A program made the translations under genes and the position numbers. DNA of 64,000 bases, taken from Pseudomonadota bacterium (GTDB lineage Bacteria; Pseudomonadota; Gammaproteobacteria; Legionellales; Legionellaceae). The notes under the pieces were generated by a model. That model made no database searches, was not told the DNA's origin, and was given only the letters and a program-made list of their open reading frames with translations. Positions within the stretch are counted from its first letter, which is position 1. Every line of letters starts with the position of its first letter. The stretch lies in contig JAGVJN010000005.1 of assembly GCA_020051095.1 (NCBI GenBank), positions 1 through 64,000 of the forward strand. The letters are read 5' to 3'. This document shows positions 10,501 through 18,243 of this stretch, piece after piece.

Positions 10501-11701
10501 CTTATTGACTGCAATTGATAATGAAAATATTGACTTGGTGATGTTTTGTTTGAGTCAAGGTGCAAAGGTTTCTGCGCTAGAACATAAAGCGCTAATCTTG
10601 ATGCTAAGTAAATTATTTAGTCAGCAAGATATTGAAATTATTGATAGAATTATCATCCTCTATCCTGAAGCCAGTGGCTTTCTCAATTATGTAGACCCAG
10701 CCGACCTCATTGACAATGATCGGTTGAGTCGATATATCAAGGCCTTTCCAGGCAATGAAACGTCAATCTATTCTGGCTTCGTTGAAAGCAGCCATAAACT
10801 GCTTCAACGAGTAACCCCAGAGCAGGTGAACACGTTGCTACAACACCACCCTCAATTGCTATCTGCTGTCGACAGCCATGGCGATACGCTTTTATTTCAT
10901 GCCGCTGAAGCAGGGCGAGTTGATTTATTTGTCCCCTTAATCGAATTAGGTGTTAACACGGCGCACACCAATCAGGTCGGCAATACCTACCTGGATAAGA
11001 TAAATTTGGTTCCCTCTGTTAAAAAAGGTGACCTTGATGCGATAAAGCGAATCTTATCCGACTACCCACAGGTTAAATTAGATGCAACCCATAAAGGGAA
11101 ACGTTTAATGCATTTTGCGGCAAAGCATAACCAGTTTGATATCCTTGACTTCTTGCACGACCAAGGATTTTCATTTGATGATTTAGATGCGCAAGGAGTT
11201 TCTGTTAAGGAAGCAATGCAAGAAGCGTTGTTAGAAATGTCATCATCCCTACCCTATGCGAAACTGCAAGCGCTACTATCGCGTTATAATTTTTTGACCC
11301 TCAATTACCGAAATAAAGCTCACATATTTCTGGCTCAGGCATTATCTCAAAAAGATAATGATTATATCTTCTTTTGCCTCGAAAACGGAGCATACCCTAT
11401 CGAATACCAGCCCACAGAGCTGCAAAATTATTTATCGGAATTGGCAAGAAATGATGATTTGCGCCCCTTCCAGAGATTTGCTTTGCGTTTTCCGGAATTG
11501 GTGGATGTAAAGTCGGTTCGTCCATTGGCCAAGCTCAAGGATCAAACACCATACCACCCCGAAGTTAGCTCGCAAAGTATGATGGCGCACAATCCGCATT
11601 CATTCTTCGCAGGCCATCAAAAATATTATCCTCTTAAGACTAAAGCCGGTTCCCCTTACAACGATATTTTTTTTAAAAGCTATCTAAATTTCAATGAATA
11701 G
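7568..11701 (+). CDS. large ankyrin-repeat protein with possible ADP-ribosyltransferase-like domain
   Basis: A 1377-residue protein without signal peptide or membrane segments. Residues 1-470 are largely helical and unrecognised. Around 485-640 a stretch begins LTHYTNSKEAIL..SGDIL (His490-Tyr-Thr492) and continues through GHYVFYRMEL and SRFGMGQFVIKG. This resembles the first strand of H-x-T type ADP-ribosyltransferase folds, but I hold that loosely. Ankyrin repeats occupy roughly 725-1290, for example NALEIAIINDYPFAVSWL, KTLLHHMAANNRLDLI and GDTLLFHAAEAGRVDLF. The C-terminus is Pro- and His-rich. Its size and architecture suggest a translocated effector. It appears to be a single-gene unit after a long promoter region. 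Confidence 0.75.
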   Translation: MAENSIYNDVIALLTSINSLDERMQKYLNGIIKKIEQAENSGQIAYYLSQILANKSVLNALSPEEKANLATHQQRYLAYSQTLDRFGNPKLNAEFESMLSQSLLEHAPCESLATINSAIVDYLKRHKTTLLTSKESEFKKALIKFKIPYDTSVDPIDALIALLERPLNGADRAQVISETMSLHLLFFNYQNLYQPELDCEESQRDAIMQKRGIIHRTLRPKDKGQMFEEHTRGRLTVQSTKQSTTLGITDDESALDAFLNFHRHEFTPHKYRAKANENSPIVKAFRKQGISFIAGPSGTTADCLEGIHFLFPNFNFKQYEQYLNLLAAAEVAQGHHAMHEILLPALNANTLPKLATKMTNKPIWDLLPYGKTYELFLSDEFKALPIYQALVSRYPQYLDEMPGRQLDKAATAIQREIRSAQAAKEFHASEYWQEVDSQDPAMKVEPAIKNFIRSRSAKNLAKIKQSLGPLSSSETKFLRFFMAQEFDLTHYTNSKEAILASGDILSNSLLKRQLLRFDDHSSEGDIDKLNNGHYVFYRMELNHQYKAGSRFGMGQFVIKGRHSGLLESGNVSLFEMYVPRNASVLRILHYKDKLVRKNDITVEPRESIHLIYPETGKFSTLSIPGTVFHGRDIMPGIAYAMIRELRNIGSSMQDDFLRQFDINTFDIDSSVYQQMQQSANDMLGKLFRVEGKIPAKTVLANQDFEIVHVDEALSALKSSDPILLRAQFTPESINRPYFHHNGGQFNALEIAIINDYPFAVSWLTANGGQISSQLNIFSFFDGAFLKTCTVDSFKSRMALMPHLDVNLKDKSGKTLLHHMAANNRLDLIATAISLGIDPHITDDAGKSFMQDFSIINYLTSKKHVRLEDLNEYASFISLDQHSLSGSNLLHLVVTLQLSPEIINFFITHGVSIDEKSEDGRTPLEILQLNLISRARSINRASSIDKNQRIIHYFQTIKSLDINFKASFFSPSDERTTTLLLTAIDNENIDLVMFCLSQGAKVSALEHKALILMLSKLFSQQDIEIIDRIIILYPEASGFLNYVDPADLIDNDRLSRYIKAFPGNETSIYSGFVESSHKLLQRVTPEQVNTLLQHHPQLLSAVDSHGDTLLFHAAEAGRVDLFVPLIELGVNTAHTNQVGNTYLDKINLVPSVKKGDLDAIKRILSDYPQVKLDATHKGKRLMHFAAKHNQFDILDFLHDQGFSFDDLDAQGVSVKEAMQEALLEMSSSLPYAKLQALLSRYNFLTLNYRNKAHIFLAQALSQKDNDYIFFCLENGAYPIEYQPTELQNYLSELARNDDLRPFQRFALRFPELVDVKSVRPLAKLKDQTPYHPEVSSQSMMAHNPHSFFAGHQKYYPLKTKAGSPYNDIFFKSYLNFNE

Positions 11702-12150
11702 AAACGCTCCGCTAAAACCTAGCGCTGAATGGGCGAGCTTGATGTAGGACTTTCACTATCGAGCGTGTCGTTTGCGCTGGAAGTGCGCAAAGATTTGAGA
11801 GCTGTCTTAAACTGTTGTTAGGAAGAAGGGGTTAACTCAATTCCGAACGTTTTAATAGTATTATTGATTGAATCAATATTACCATTAGTAAGTATAGAAA
11901 ATATCAATTGGGTTAAAACTTTAGCAGAAATTCCGCTAATGGCTTTTTTTAATTCTCCGAATCAATAGGTTTTCGTCAAATGTAGATTAATAATCAAAAT
12001 TGACCACTTATCACCAATATTTGCTAACACGTTACGGGATGGGCATTGCGTTTTATAGATTGAATATTTTATATCCGGCATGAGAAAAGGGTGATGAACA
12101 AATGACTCATTATATCATTTGTTCATCATTCGAATAGACCAGTGCAGCGA
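11702..12150. other. 449-bp convergent intergenic region
   Basis: No gene is seen between the two convergent genes. A weak terminator-like sequence (TTAGC..GCTAA, then a run of T) lies at 11921-11950, about 220 bases past the ankyrin stop. A strong inverted repeat at 12092-12128 is listed separately. Confidence 0.4.
12092..12128. terminator. 14-bp perfect stem between convergent genes
   Basis: TGATGAACAAATGA at 12092-12105 pairs perfectly with TCATTTGTTCATCA at 12115-12128 around a 9-base loop. It sits 23 bases past the stop of the minus-strand membrane-protein gene. It lacks a T-run, so it is a likely RNA 3'-end structure rather than a textbook intrinsic terminator. Confidence 0.45.
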
Positions 12151-12675
12151 TCATGGTTGATGAGTGTTTTGCCCAATTGGATGTTGATATTGCATATATA
12201 ACAACGTTAGGCCAATAATTGGGATTAATATATCAGACCAGAAGATGATGCCCGCATTGCCAGGGGCAAAATTATGAGCAACTATCATTTGATAAATGTG
12301 CCCACCCGCAGCCCCCCAGAGGAAAAACGACGGTGCTAAGATAGTTGCGGCACGAAAACCAAGATTGCCCCAAAAACTCAATAAGCCAACGACGCAAAAT
12401 CCCAAGCTAGCAAACCCAACTTCAAGCTGAAAAGGGCTTTGCGACCAACCAATGAAAGCGGCGGCCATGTCACCAAAAAACACATGCATGACAAAGTTAT
12501 ACAGATAACTGATCCCAATGTTAAATAAAAGAAAGTAGGCAAACAATTTGTCGATAACCTGAGCTTTTCCCCTTGGTTTTGGCATACGCAACAAGGCTAC
12601 CCCAACAAAAAGAAGACTCAAAACAAACAAACTTAAGGTAAAATTACCCAAAGCAAAGGCGATTAATCCTTGCAT
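12151..12675 (-). CDS. DUF6790-type membrane protein
   Basis: A 174-residue protein with about five membrane helices. The pattern matches a family of small integral membrane proteins known only as a domain of unknown function (DUF6790, recalled from memory): FNIGISYLYNF near residue 50, an IGWSQSPFQLEVGFAS motif near 75-90, and GAAGGHIYQM near 123. A GGAG ribosome site lies nine bases before the ATG. No partner gene is near. The upstream side holds a MITE-like repeat. Confidence 0.75.
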   Translation of the reverse strand: MQGLIAFALGNFTLSLFVLSLLFVGVALLRMPKPRGKAQVIDKLFAYFLLFNIGISYLYNFVMHVFFGDMAAAFIGWSQSPFQLEVGFASLGFCVVGLLSFWGNLGFRAATILAPSFFLWGAAGGHIYQMIVAHNFAPGNAGIIFWSDILIPIIGLTLLYMQYQHPIGQNTHQP

Positions 12676-13211
12676 AAAGACTCCATTCTTTATAAAAAAT
12701 AGAAATTAAACTTAGCAAAACCAAACCAATTCGAGGGAATGCCAACTAGCGTATTTAAAGCAAGCCTCATTCTAAAATAGCGAGATTATTGGTGAAGTGC
12801 AAGGATTGGGTATTTAGTGCATAAAGGGAAATAAACTGGGTTAAACCGGGATGCTATGTTGGGCCAAGGCCCTGAGATATCTTCAGTTTTTGGGAGATGC
12901 CTCATATTTAGTCCTTGCGAGCGCAAGCGAAGCAATCCAGATTGATGTCACGCTAAAGATATGTGCTGGATTGCTTCCCCTTCGCTATGCTCTGGGTCGC
13001 AACGACGGCAACTTTTTCTTGCTTTAGAAAACTGAAGATACCCCAGGTCAAGGCCCAACATACTTTTTCTGGGTTGATTTTAATCAGCAAACTCCCGTAG
13101 ACTAAAAAAGTGACGTTCATAAAAAAACGCCAAGCAATCAAGTTTCACTGTAAGCAGTTAATTGTATCTAACTAGGGCTTAGGCCCTAAATACTAACAAT
13201 AAGGAAGTCTT
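12676..13211. other. 536-bp intergenic region holding a repeat element
   Basis: The gap lies between divergent genes. Its middle is taken up by the inverted-repeat element at 12855-13062. The remainder is AT-rich promoter-like DNA without a gene. A 62-codon minus-strand frame across the repeat is a product of the repeat and is not called. Confidence 0.5.
12855..13062. mobile_element. MITE-like element, TATGTTGGGCC ends, GTCGTTGCGAGC-type core
   Basis: The ends are inverted repeats of about 35 bases: TATGTTGGGCC at 12855 and its complement GGCCCAACATA ending at 13062. The similarity runs inward through TATCTTCAGTTTT. The middle holds the palindromic core TTGCGAGCG..GAAGCAATCCAG and CTGGATTGCTT..GGTCGCAACGACGG, the same core found at 20303-20446 and 44643-44785. 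The outer ends differ from those copies. No clear target duplication is seen and no protein is encoded. Confidence 0.65.
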
Positions 13212-14276
13212 ATGGGTAAACAATTGAAAAACGATCACTCCCCAATCTCGCCATCCTATCCTAAACCGAAACCCTGTGTTCCTTTAGAAGGTTTGATAAA
13301 TAGTCATGTCAGCGTTTTGCGGGATGCTCATAAATTAGACATCCCTTGGATGACACGGAAGATAGATGAGGCGAACTCAACGTTCTCAAAGGCCCAACAT
13401 AATGACATTGATGCCATTACTTTTCTAAAACAGGTCCAAGAAATTAAACAATTGGCGGATGAAATCAAGCAATTTGAGCAACATAGCAATCTAATCAAGG
13501 AAGAAACGCTTTTCGCCAGGGATTTTGCTAGATTAAAACAAAGTAATTATTTCTTGCCTCATGTCTATGAAAAATTGTTGAATCATATTCGATCCGATGA
13601 ATTTCTTGTCATCAACGAATTAGCCAAAAACCCTATCATACACCCTGAAGCCATTTCCCAACTCGACCAAACCCTCTATGATATCGATATTGCACAAGAT
13701 AGAAACGGCAAATTATATTTTGATGAAATGGTAGCGTTTGTTAACTACTACTGCCAAGAGATGAAAAAGGATTATGCCCAAGACTGCCAAACAAGATTCC
13801 GAGAAGGGTTGGTGAGATTATTAGCTGAATACCGTAAGAATAGCGATCATCTTAGTGTTGCTACGTTGAAAACACAACGCACCAATCTTTCTTATGCCGG
13901 ATTGGGCGCAATGGGGGTATTGACCTTTGACTTGCAAATCAGTCAAGCGAATCATCCAGCACCCATTAAAGAGCCCAACTTGGGTCAACTAGCACTTGCG
14001 CGCGTTATTAGCACTCATCATGGTTTATTCGGTCACAAATGCACAAAACATGAAAGACCAAAAGAAAAGGCTTGGCATCAACTTGAAGAAGCCTCTACGA
14101 CAAAACAACAAGCTAAAATTTTACGAGAACTTGCGACAGATATTCGTTTAGAGCATCGTTCAAAACATTCAAGAGGTGGCCGCATTCTGTCAATATTTAG
14201 TCACTCTAGACTGGCTGACCAGGTTGAATCAGAGGCCAAACTACTAGAAATGGCTGCCCAACGGGCATCACGCTAA
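13212..14276 (+). CDS. hypothetical helical protein
   Basis: A 354-residue protein I do not recognise. Residues 1-30 are Pro- and Ser-rich, and the rest is mostly charged and helical. A possible coiled coil lies near 60-110 (FLKQVQEIKQLADEIKQFEQ). A short hydrophobic stretch with GLGAMGVLTF lies near 230, followed by a His-rich segment (STHHGLFGHKCTKHE). The tail is basic. An AAGGAAG ribosome site lies seven bases before the ATG. With no signal peptide and in this neighbourhood, an effector is possible but not shown. Confidence 0.6.
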   Translation: MGKQLKNDHSPISPSYPKPKPCVPLEGLINSHVSVLRDAHKLDIPWMTRKIDEANSTFSKAQHNDIDAITFLKQVQEIKQLADEIKQFEQHSNLIKEETLFARDFARLKQSNYFLPHVYEKLLNHIRSDEFLVINELAKNPIIHPEAISQLDQTLYDIDIAQDRNGKLYFDEMVAFVNYYCQEMKKDYAQDCQTRFREGLVRLLAEYRKNSDHLSVATLKTQRTNLSYAGLGAMGVLTFDLQISQANHPAPIKEPNLGQLALARVISTHHGLFGHKCTKHERPKEKAWHQLEEASTTKQQAKILRELATDIRLEHRSKHSRGGRILSIFSHSRLADQVESEAKLLEMAAQRASR

Positions 14277-14305
14277 CTGGCACACTTTAGTCAGGCATCA
14301 AAAGT

Positions 14306-15811
14306 CTACCTTGATGTTTTAATTGTTATCCGAGGAAACGTCTTTTTTGCCTGACCTTTTCCAATATAGTTCAAATAAAAATCCGGCTTGGGATAATGTT
14401 GGTATTGGATGGTCGTTAGCATACCCGCATTCATATGGTATAAATTATGGCAATGGGTCACCCAAACCCCGGGATTTAGGGCATCAAATTGCACTTTAAC
14501 CGTTGTATTGGGTTGTACTAAGACGGTGTCTCTCACAGCACCGTCTTTAATGGGTTGGCCATTGATTTCAGTGACTTGAAATAGATGGCCATGAAAATGC
14601 ATCGGATGAGACATCCCTGTTTTATTTTCATAGGTAATTTCAACTCTATCTCCGAAATTCACCACGCTTGGATTAACGTTTGGCCACGCTTCACCGTTCA
14701 TGGTCCAAACATAGCCGCTCATTGTTCCATTCAAGACAAAGTGAATTTTTTTATCGATTTTTTTCTTGGGCAAGCCTTCTTGCGATTTTAGTTTCTTTTC
14801 TAGCTCATAATAGGCAACACGTCCCATTGGTGTTTGCGTCGCTGACGAAAGTTTAGGTACTTTTGCTTTATCCGTTGTTAAGATTAATCCCGTTTGCATT
14901 TTTGTGCCTTCAGCAAGTGCTTTGATCGGGAATGAGCCCCCTTGGGGAGGCAGTTGGACGATTAAATCCAGTCGATTGGCTGTGCCAATAGGGAATTCCT
15001 TACCTTCCATCGGCTGCACCGGTTGGCCATCAACAGCGATTAATTTGGCATTTAAAAGACCCGTATCTATCCTAAAATTTGTTGACGATGAAGCATTGAT
15101 GATACGCAGTCTAACCGGATTGGAGGCGTTGACGGTGATAACATCAGGGGCAGCAAATGTCTTCTTATTAGTTAGGAATGCATCGTAGTTGACATCATTA
15201 ATATCACCACTGCTTTTGGTTTTTGACATATCCATTTTTTGATTTTTTAATGCAGTAAATATTTTTTCCGGGGGGGTATAGCTAAAATCTTCTAAAAACA
15301 TAATCACTTCTTGGCTGTTTTGATATGAGTCTTGCTCATCATACAAAATCAGTGGTGCTGACAGCTGCATTTGTTCTTGGAATTTCTGGTGGGAGTGCAT
15401 CCAATAGGTTCCCGATTGCAAAAGACGATAATAAAAATGTTTACTCTTCCCCGGTTGGATTAATAGTTGGCTTACAAAAGGCACCCCATCTTGGCTGCTG
15501 GGCACAATTAATCCATGCCAATGTATCGTAATCGGTACGGTGGTTTTATTTTCGACGACGACATTAAACATATCACCTTTTTTAGCAAAATAGCCTTTCT
15601 CATCTTGAGAGCCGTCTGGGTGAGTGAAGGTTAATTTGAAATTTTTAGCTTTTTTACCTTTGCCATCCACTTGGAAATCGTCTTCCGTCACCGTAATCAG
15701 TGTCGGTTTTTCGTTGGTTGTTTGGGGGAACACACTCTGATTGATACTCATCATTAGGACTATCAAAAAAATAATCCCGGTTAGTTTCGTTTGTCGAATG
15801 CAATTTACCAT
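14306..15811 (-). CDS. secreted multicopper oxidase
   Basis: About 501 residues from the ATG at 15811, which has GAGGTGGG in front; a GTG at 15823 is less likely. An N-terminal hydrophobic segment (IIFLIVLMMSINQSVF) is a Sec-type signal. All four copper motifs are present: IHWHGL, WMHSHQ, HPMHFHGH and the type 1 site HCHNLYHMNAGM. These proteins oxidise Cu(I), phenols or similar substrates with reduction of oxygen to water in the periplasm. The axial Met of the type 1 site and the three-cupredoxin length fit laccase/CopA-like enzymes. It is the last of three same-strand genes with gaps of about 80 bases, so weak co-transcription with the EEP and channel genes is possible. Confidence 0.92.
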   Translation of the reverse strand: MVNCIRQTKLTGIIFLIVLMMSINQSVFPQTTNEKPTLITVTEDDFQVDGKGKKAKNFKLTFTHPDGSQDEKGYFAKKGDMFNVVVENKTTVPITIHWHGLIVPSSQDGVPFVSQLLIQPGKSKHFYYRLLQSGTYWMHSHQKFQEQMQLSAPLILYDEQDSYQNSQEVIMFLEDFSYTPPEKIFTALKNQKMDMSKTKSSGDINDVNYDAFLTNKKTFAAPDVITVNASNPVRLRIINASSSTNFRIDTGLLNAKLIAVDGQPVQPMEGKEFPIGTANRLDLIVQLPPQGGSFPIKALAEGTKMQTGLILTTDKAKVPKLSSATQTPMGRVAYYELEKKLKSQEGLPKKKIDKKIHFVLNGTMSGYVWTMNGEAWPNVNPSVVNFGDRVEITYENKTGMSHPMHFHGHLFQVTEINGQPIKDGAVRDTVLVQPNTTVKVQFDALNPGVWVTHCHNLYHMNAGMLTTIQYQHYPKPDFYLNYIGKGQAKKTFPRITIKTSR

Positions 15812-15888
15812 AGTGCTACCCACCTCATTCCATTTGCGCGGTTATTTCTATCAATTAAAAAGGAGCTCAACAACCCTTTCCATTAATT

Positions 15889-17073
15889 CTAGTCAAAAAA
15901 TGGCCCCCCCGCTTGCGCGGAAGACAAAGGCTTGGCTTGATTTTTATACATTCCACTGGGGGGCATGCCTAATGCTTGATAATGATCTTTAACGATCTGA
16001 GCTAATAACCCGGATTTGGATAAATAACTATTATAACAATCAATCAATTGTTGCCTGCTTTGAGGTGAATTCTCAAAAGAACGGATTAAATCACTGACGC
16101 CCAACGATAAATTCTTTAATTGTGCGCATAGGAAACGCTTAACTCGATTAAAGTCATTCACTTCAATTATCGGAAACGCTGGGCTGATAACAATGGCATG
16201 ATCCCGTTTAGATGAAGTGGGGTTACTCGGTATGATAATGCAATCATCATGGTTTAGCTCAAATACACTAGCGTCTTTCGCAGGATCTAACACACCAACA
16301 ACATCTAACGAACCGGCTTGAACAAATCCTCGTCGCTTAGGGTCTTCTGTCTCTTCGGTATTTTCTAAATGGCTATGATACGTGTTTTTCCCTGAAAAAA
16401 AATGATTACCAAGCGGTGCGATTCTCATCCCTTTCGTATTGTCGTGTGCTTCGAGCCATGGGTTAATAATAGCTCCTTCAGAAATCACATTTCTCGTATT
16501 GGCGTCCATACCTGTTGAGAGCATATCCGGAATGATTGCAATTAATTCATCCCAGTGCATAATTCGCCCATGCGCATAGTTGTTAATAAGCTTGTACCAA
16601 TCATAGGTTGCCTTTGCGGGTTTGTTTGAATCCAAATGGCCACTCACATGGTGATATTGATAGGACTTGCCTTCATGTATAATCGTAAACTTACTGATTA
16701 AACCACCCTTATTATAAGGGTGGGAATAATGAATTTTCGTTGAACGCCGGGATTTCAGCGTTTCTAATGGTTGTATTTCCATGCCCCCTTTTGCAATGAT
16801 AAACGCTCCAATTCCAGTGGTTTTGTGAAAGAACTGAGATGGTTTCGTATGCGTGTGCATTTTGCCTAACTCGATCAGATGGTACTGACTGCCGGAAAAT
16901 ATTTGGCAAAATTGAGACTTGAACGTAGGAAAGTTAAATTCTTGACCACTTAGGATGAAGCAGTCCAGATCTTCCCGCTCTATTAACTGCTTTATCGTTT
17001 GAAGCGCATCGAGCCCCGGCCCATCATTACCGCAATTTGCCGTAGCAATGCGCACCTTTAATGGTATAGGCAT
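15889..17073 (-). CDS. endonuclease/exonuclease/phosphatase-fold protein
   Basis: About 394 residues from the ATG at 17073 (MPIPLKVRIATANCG). A TTG-started extension to 17121 is also open. The EEP superfamily signature is readable in order: KVRIATANCG near the start, SGQEF (metal-binding Glu) near residue 45, HHVSGHLDSN near 160, the GMDANTR metal site near 205, SLDVVGVL near 275 and SKRDHAIV near 310. These match the GDxNxR and SDH motifs of inositol polyphosphate 5-phosphatases and related nucleases or sphingomyelinases. No signal peptide is visible. Phosphoinositide phosphatase is a reasonable guess in an intracellular pathogen, but the substrate is unproven. Confidence 0.75.
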   Translation of the reverse strand: MPIPLKVRIATANCGNDGPGLDALQTIKQLIEREDLDCFILSGQEFNFPTFKSQFCQIFSGSQYHLIELGKMHTHTKPSQFFHKTTGIGAFIIAKGGMEIQPLETLKSRRSTKIHYSHPYNKGGLISKFTIIHEGKSYQYHHVSGHLDSNKPAKATYDWYKLINNYAHGRIMHWDELIAIIPDMLSTGMDANTRNVISEGAIINPWLEAHDNTKGMRIAPLGNHFFSGKNTYHSHLENTEETEDPKRRGFVQAGSLDVVGVLDPAKDASVFELNHDDCIIIPSNPTSSKRDHAIVISPAFPIIEVNDFNRVKRFLCAQLKNLSLGVSDLIRSFENSPQSRQQLIDCYNSYLSKSGLLAQIVKDHYQALGMPPSGMYKNQAKPLSSAQAGGPFFD

Positions 17074-17154
17074 CCTTTTACCATACCACTCATTTTTGTA
17101 ACTTGGCAACGGGTAGCCCAACTCTATTCCATAGTATCGGTAAAAGCCTGGAGT

Positions 17155-18102
17155 TTAAGACAGCATGGCTATTAAAGAAAAGAAAATCAATAATATAAAT
17201 ACCATCGGCACAACGACATAACCAACCCGCTGACTAATCTTTTTCGCTTTCTCATGTTGGTCTGATTTTGCCAAATTAAAGACATAAAGTGTGGTAAATA
17301 CAGCAATAAGAACTTGGGCAAAGGTTAAAAATTGAATGGCGTCGATTAACGTAAACTCTGTGACAGGCGGTATCAGTCCATCGATAATATATTTGTTTCC
17401 CACGGAAGCGAATAGCGAGCTTAATACATACCCAGAACGCGTACCGATCTCCTTAGGATCAATGAAAAATATGAGCGACGTTAAAATTAATGCCACGAAA
17501 AACCCAATAAAATAATTCACAAATAATCGCAAACCCTCTCGCTTCAGACTGATTGTGACTGTCAGTCTTGAATATAACCCATAGGAATAATCTTCATTTC
17601 CAAAATTGCTTTTATATTTAAACGGGTAAGTATTGATTTGCATACCTTGAACATCCCATCCTTCGACCTTAAGCGTGTGTATAATCCCACTTTCTTTGAG
17701 ATCCGGTTTAAACTTGATGCTTAGCAAATCAGACGCATCTTCAATAATGATTTTTAGTTGTTGCCTATCAAATGGGAAATGTTTGACATTCCAATAGTGT
17801 AAGTTCGTATTGTATAAGTGGACGGTTGTATAGGTTGTACCATCGGGATTTTTCCCTCGTGTTTGATTGGCCATCCGATAGTCGATAGCGTTGACCACTT
17901 CTAAACTTTTTGTCGGGTCATAGTTGGGATCATCCGCGACGGTCCATAGGTAGTAGCCCGCGCTAAACGTGCCTTTGGAATAATCAAAATTATAAAGTGA
18001 AGTTAAGTAAATGCCGATGCGAATGGGTTTAACTGGCGCCTGTTTGGTTGCCGCAAAAAGACTTGTATTGAATAACAACAATAAAATCGCGATTCTTATC
18101 AA
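17155..18102 (-). CDS. pentameric ligand-gated ion channel homologue
   Basis: A 315-residue protein with TTG as the only available near-terminal start; the frame closes just upstream and no ATG is available before residue 77. An N-terminal signal (AILLLLFNTSLFA) is followed by a beta-rich extracellular domain. This contains W104 and the hallmark HFPFDRQQLKI at 108-118, where Cys-loop receptors have their FPFD turn; the loop cysteines are absent, as in prokaryotic GLIC/ELIC. Four membrane helices follow near 195-214, 224-243, 255-277 and 292-313. The M2-M3 region has GLIPPVTEFTLIDA. I infer an inner-membrane channel opened by protons or a small ligand. It is followed by the EEP gene after 81 bases. 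Confidence 0.82.
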   Translation of the reverse strand: MIRIAILLLLFNTSLFAATKQAPVKPIRIGIYLTSLYNFDYSKGTFSAGYYLWTVADDPNYDPTKSLEVVNAIDYRMANQTRGKNPDGTTYTTVHLYNTNLHYWNVKHFPFDRQQLKIIIEDASDLLSIKFKPDLKESGIIHTLKVEGWDVQGMQINTYPFKYKSNFGNEDYSYGLYSRLTVTISLKREGLRLFVNYFIGFFVALILTSLIFFIDPKEIGTRSGYVLSSLFASVGNKYIIDGLIPPVTEFTLIDAIQFLTFAQVLIAVFTTLYVFNLAKSDQHEKAKKISQRVGYVVVPMVFILLIFFSLIAMLS

Positions 18103-18243
18103 TGTATCAATCTTATTGACAAAACTTAGTTAAAGTTTGGTCAAGCATAAGGTAGAAATCAAGTTTTGTGCGAGAGAGCGTCCAAGCCTTACCACCTTCC
18201 TGCTTTGGTAAAACTAATCAACAAAGCAACAGCAAACGAATCA

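Noticed and set aside
12953-13141. 62-codon minus-strand frame
   Set aside because: It lies mostly inside the repeat element at 12855-13062 and has no ribosome site.
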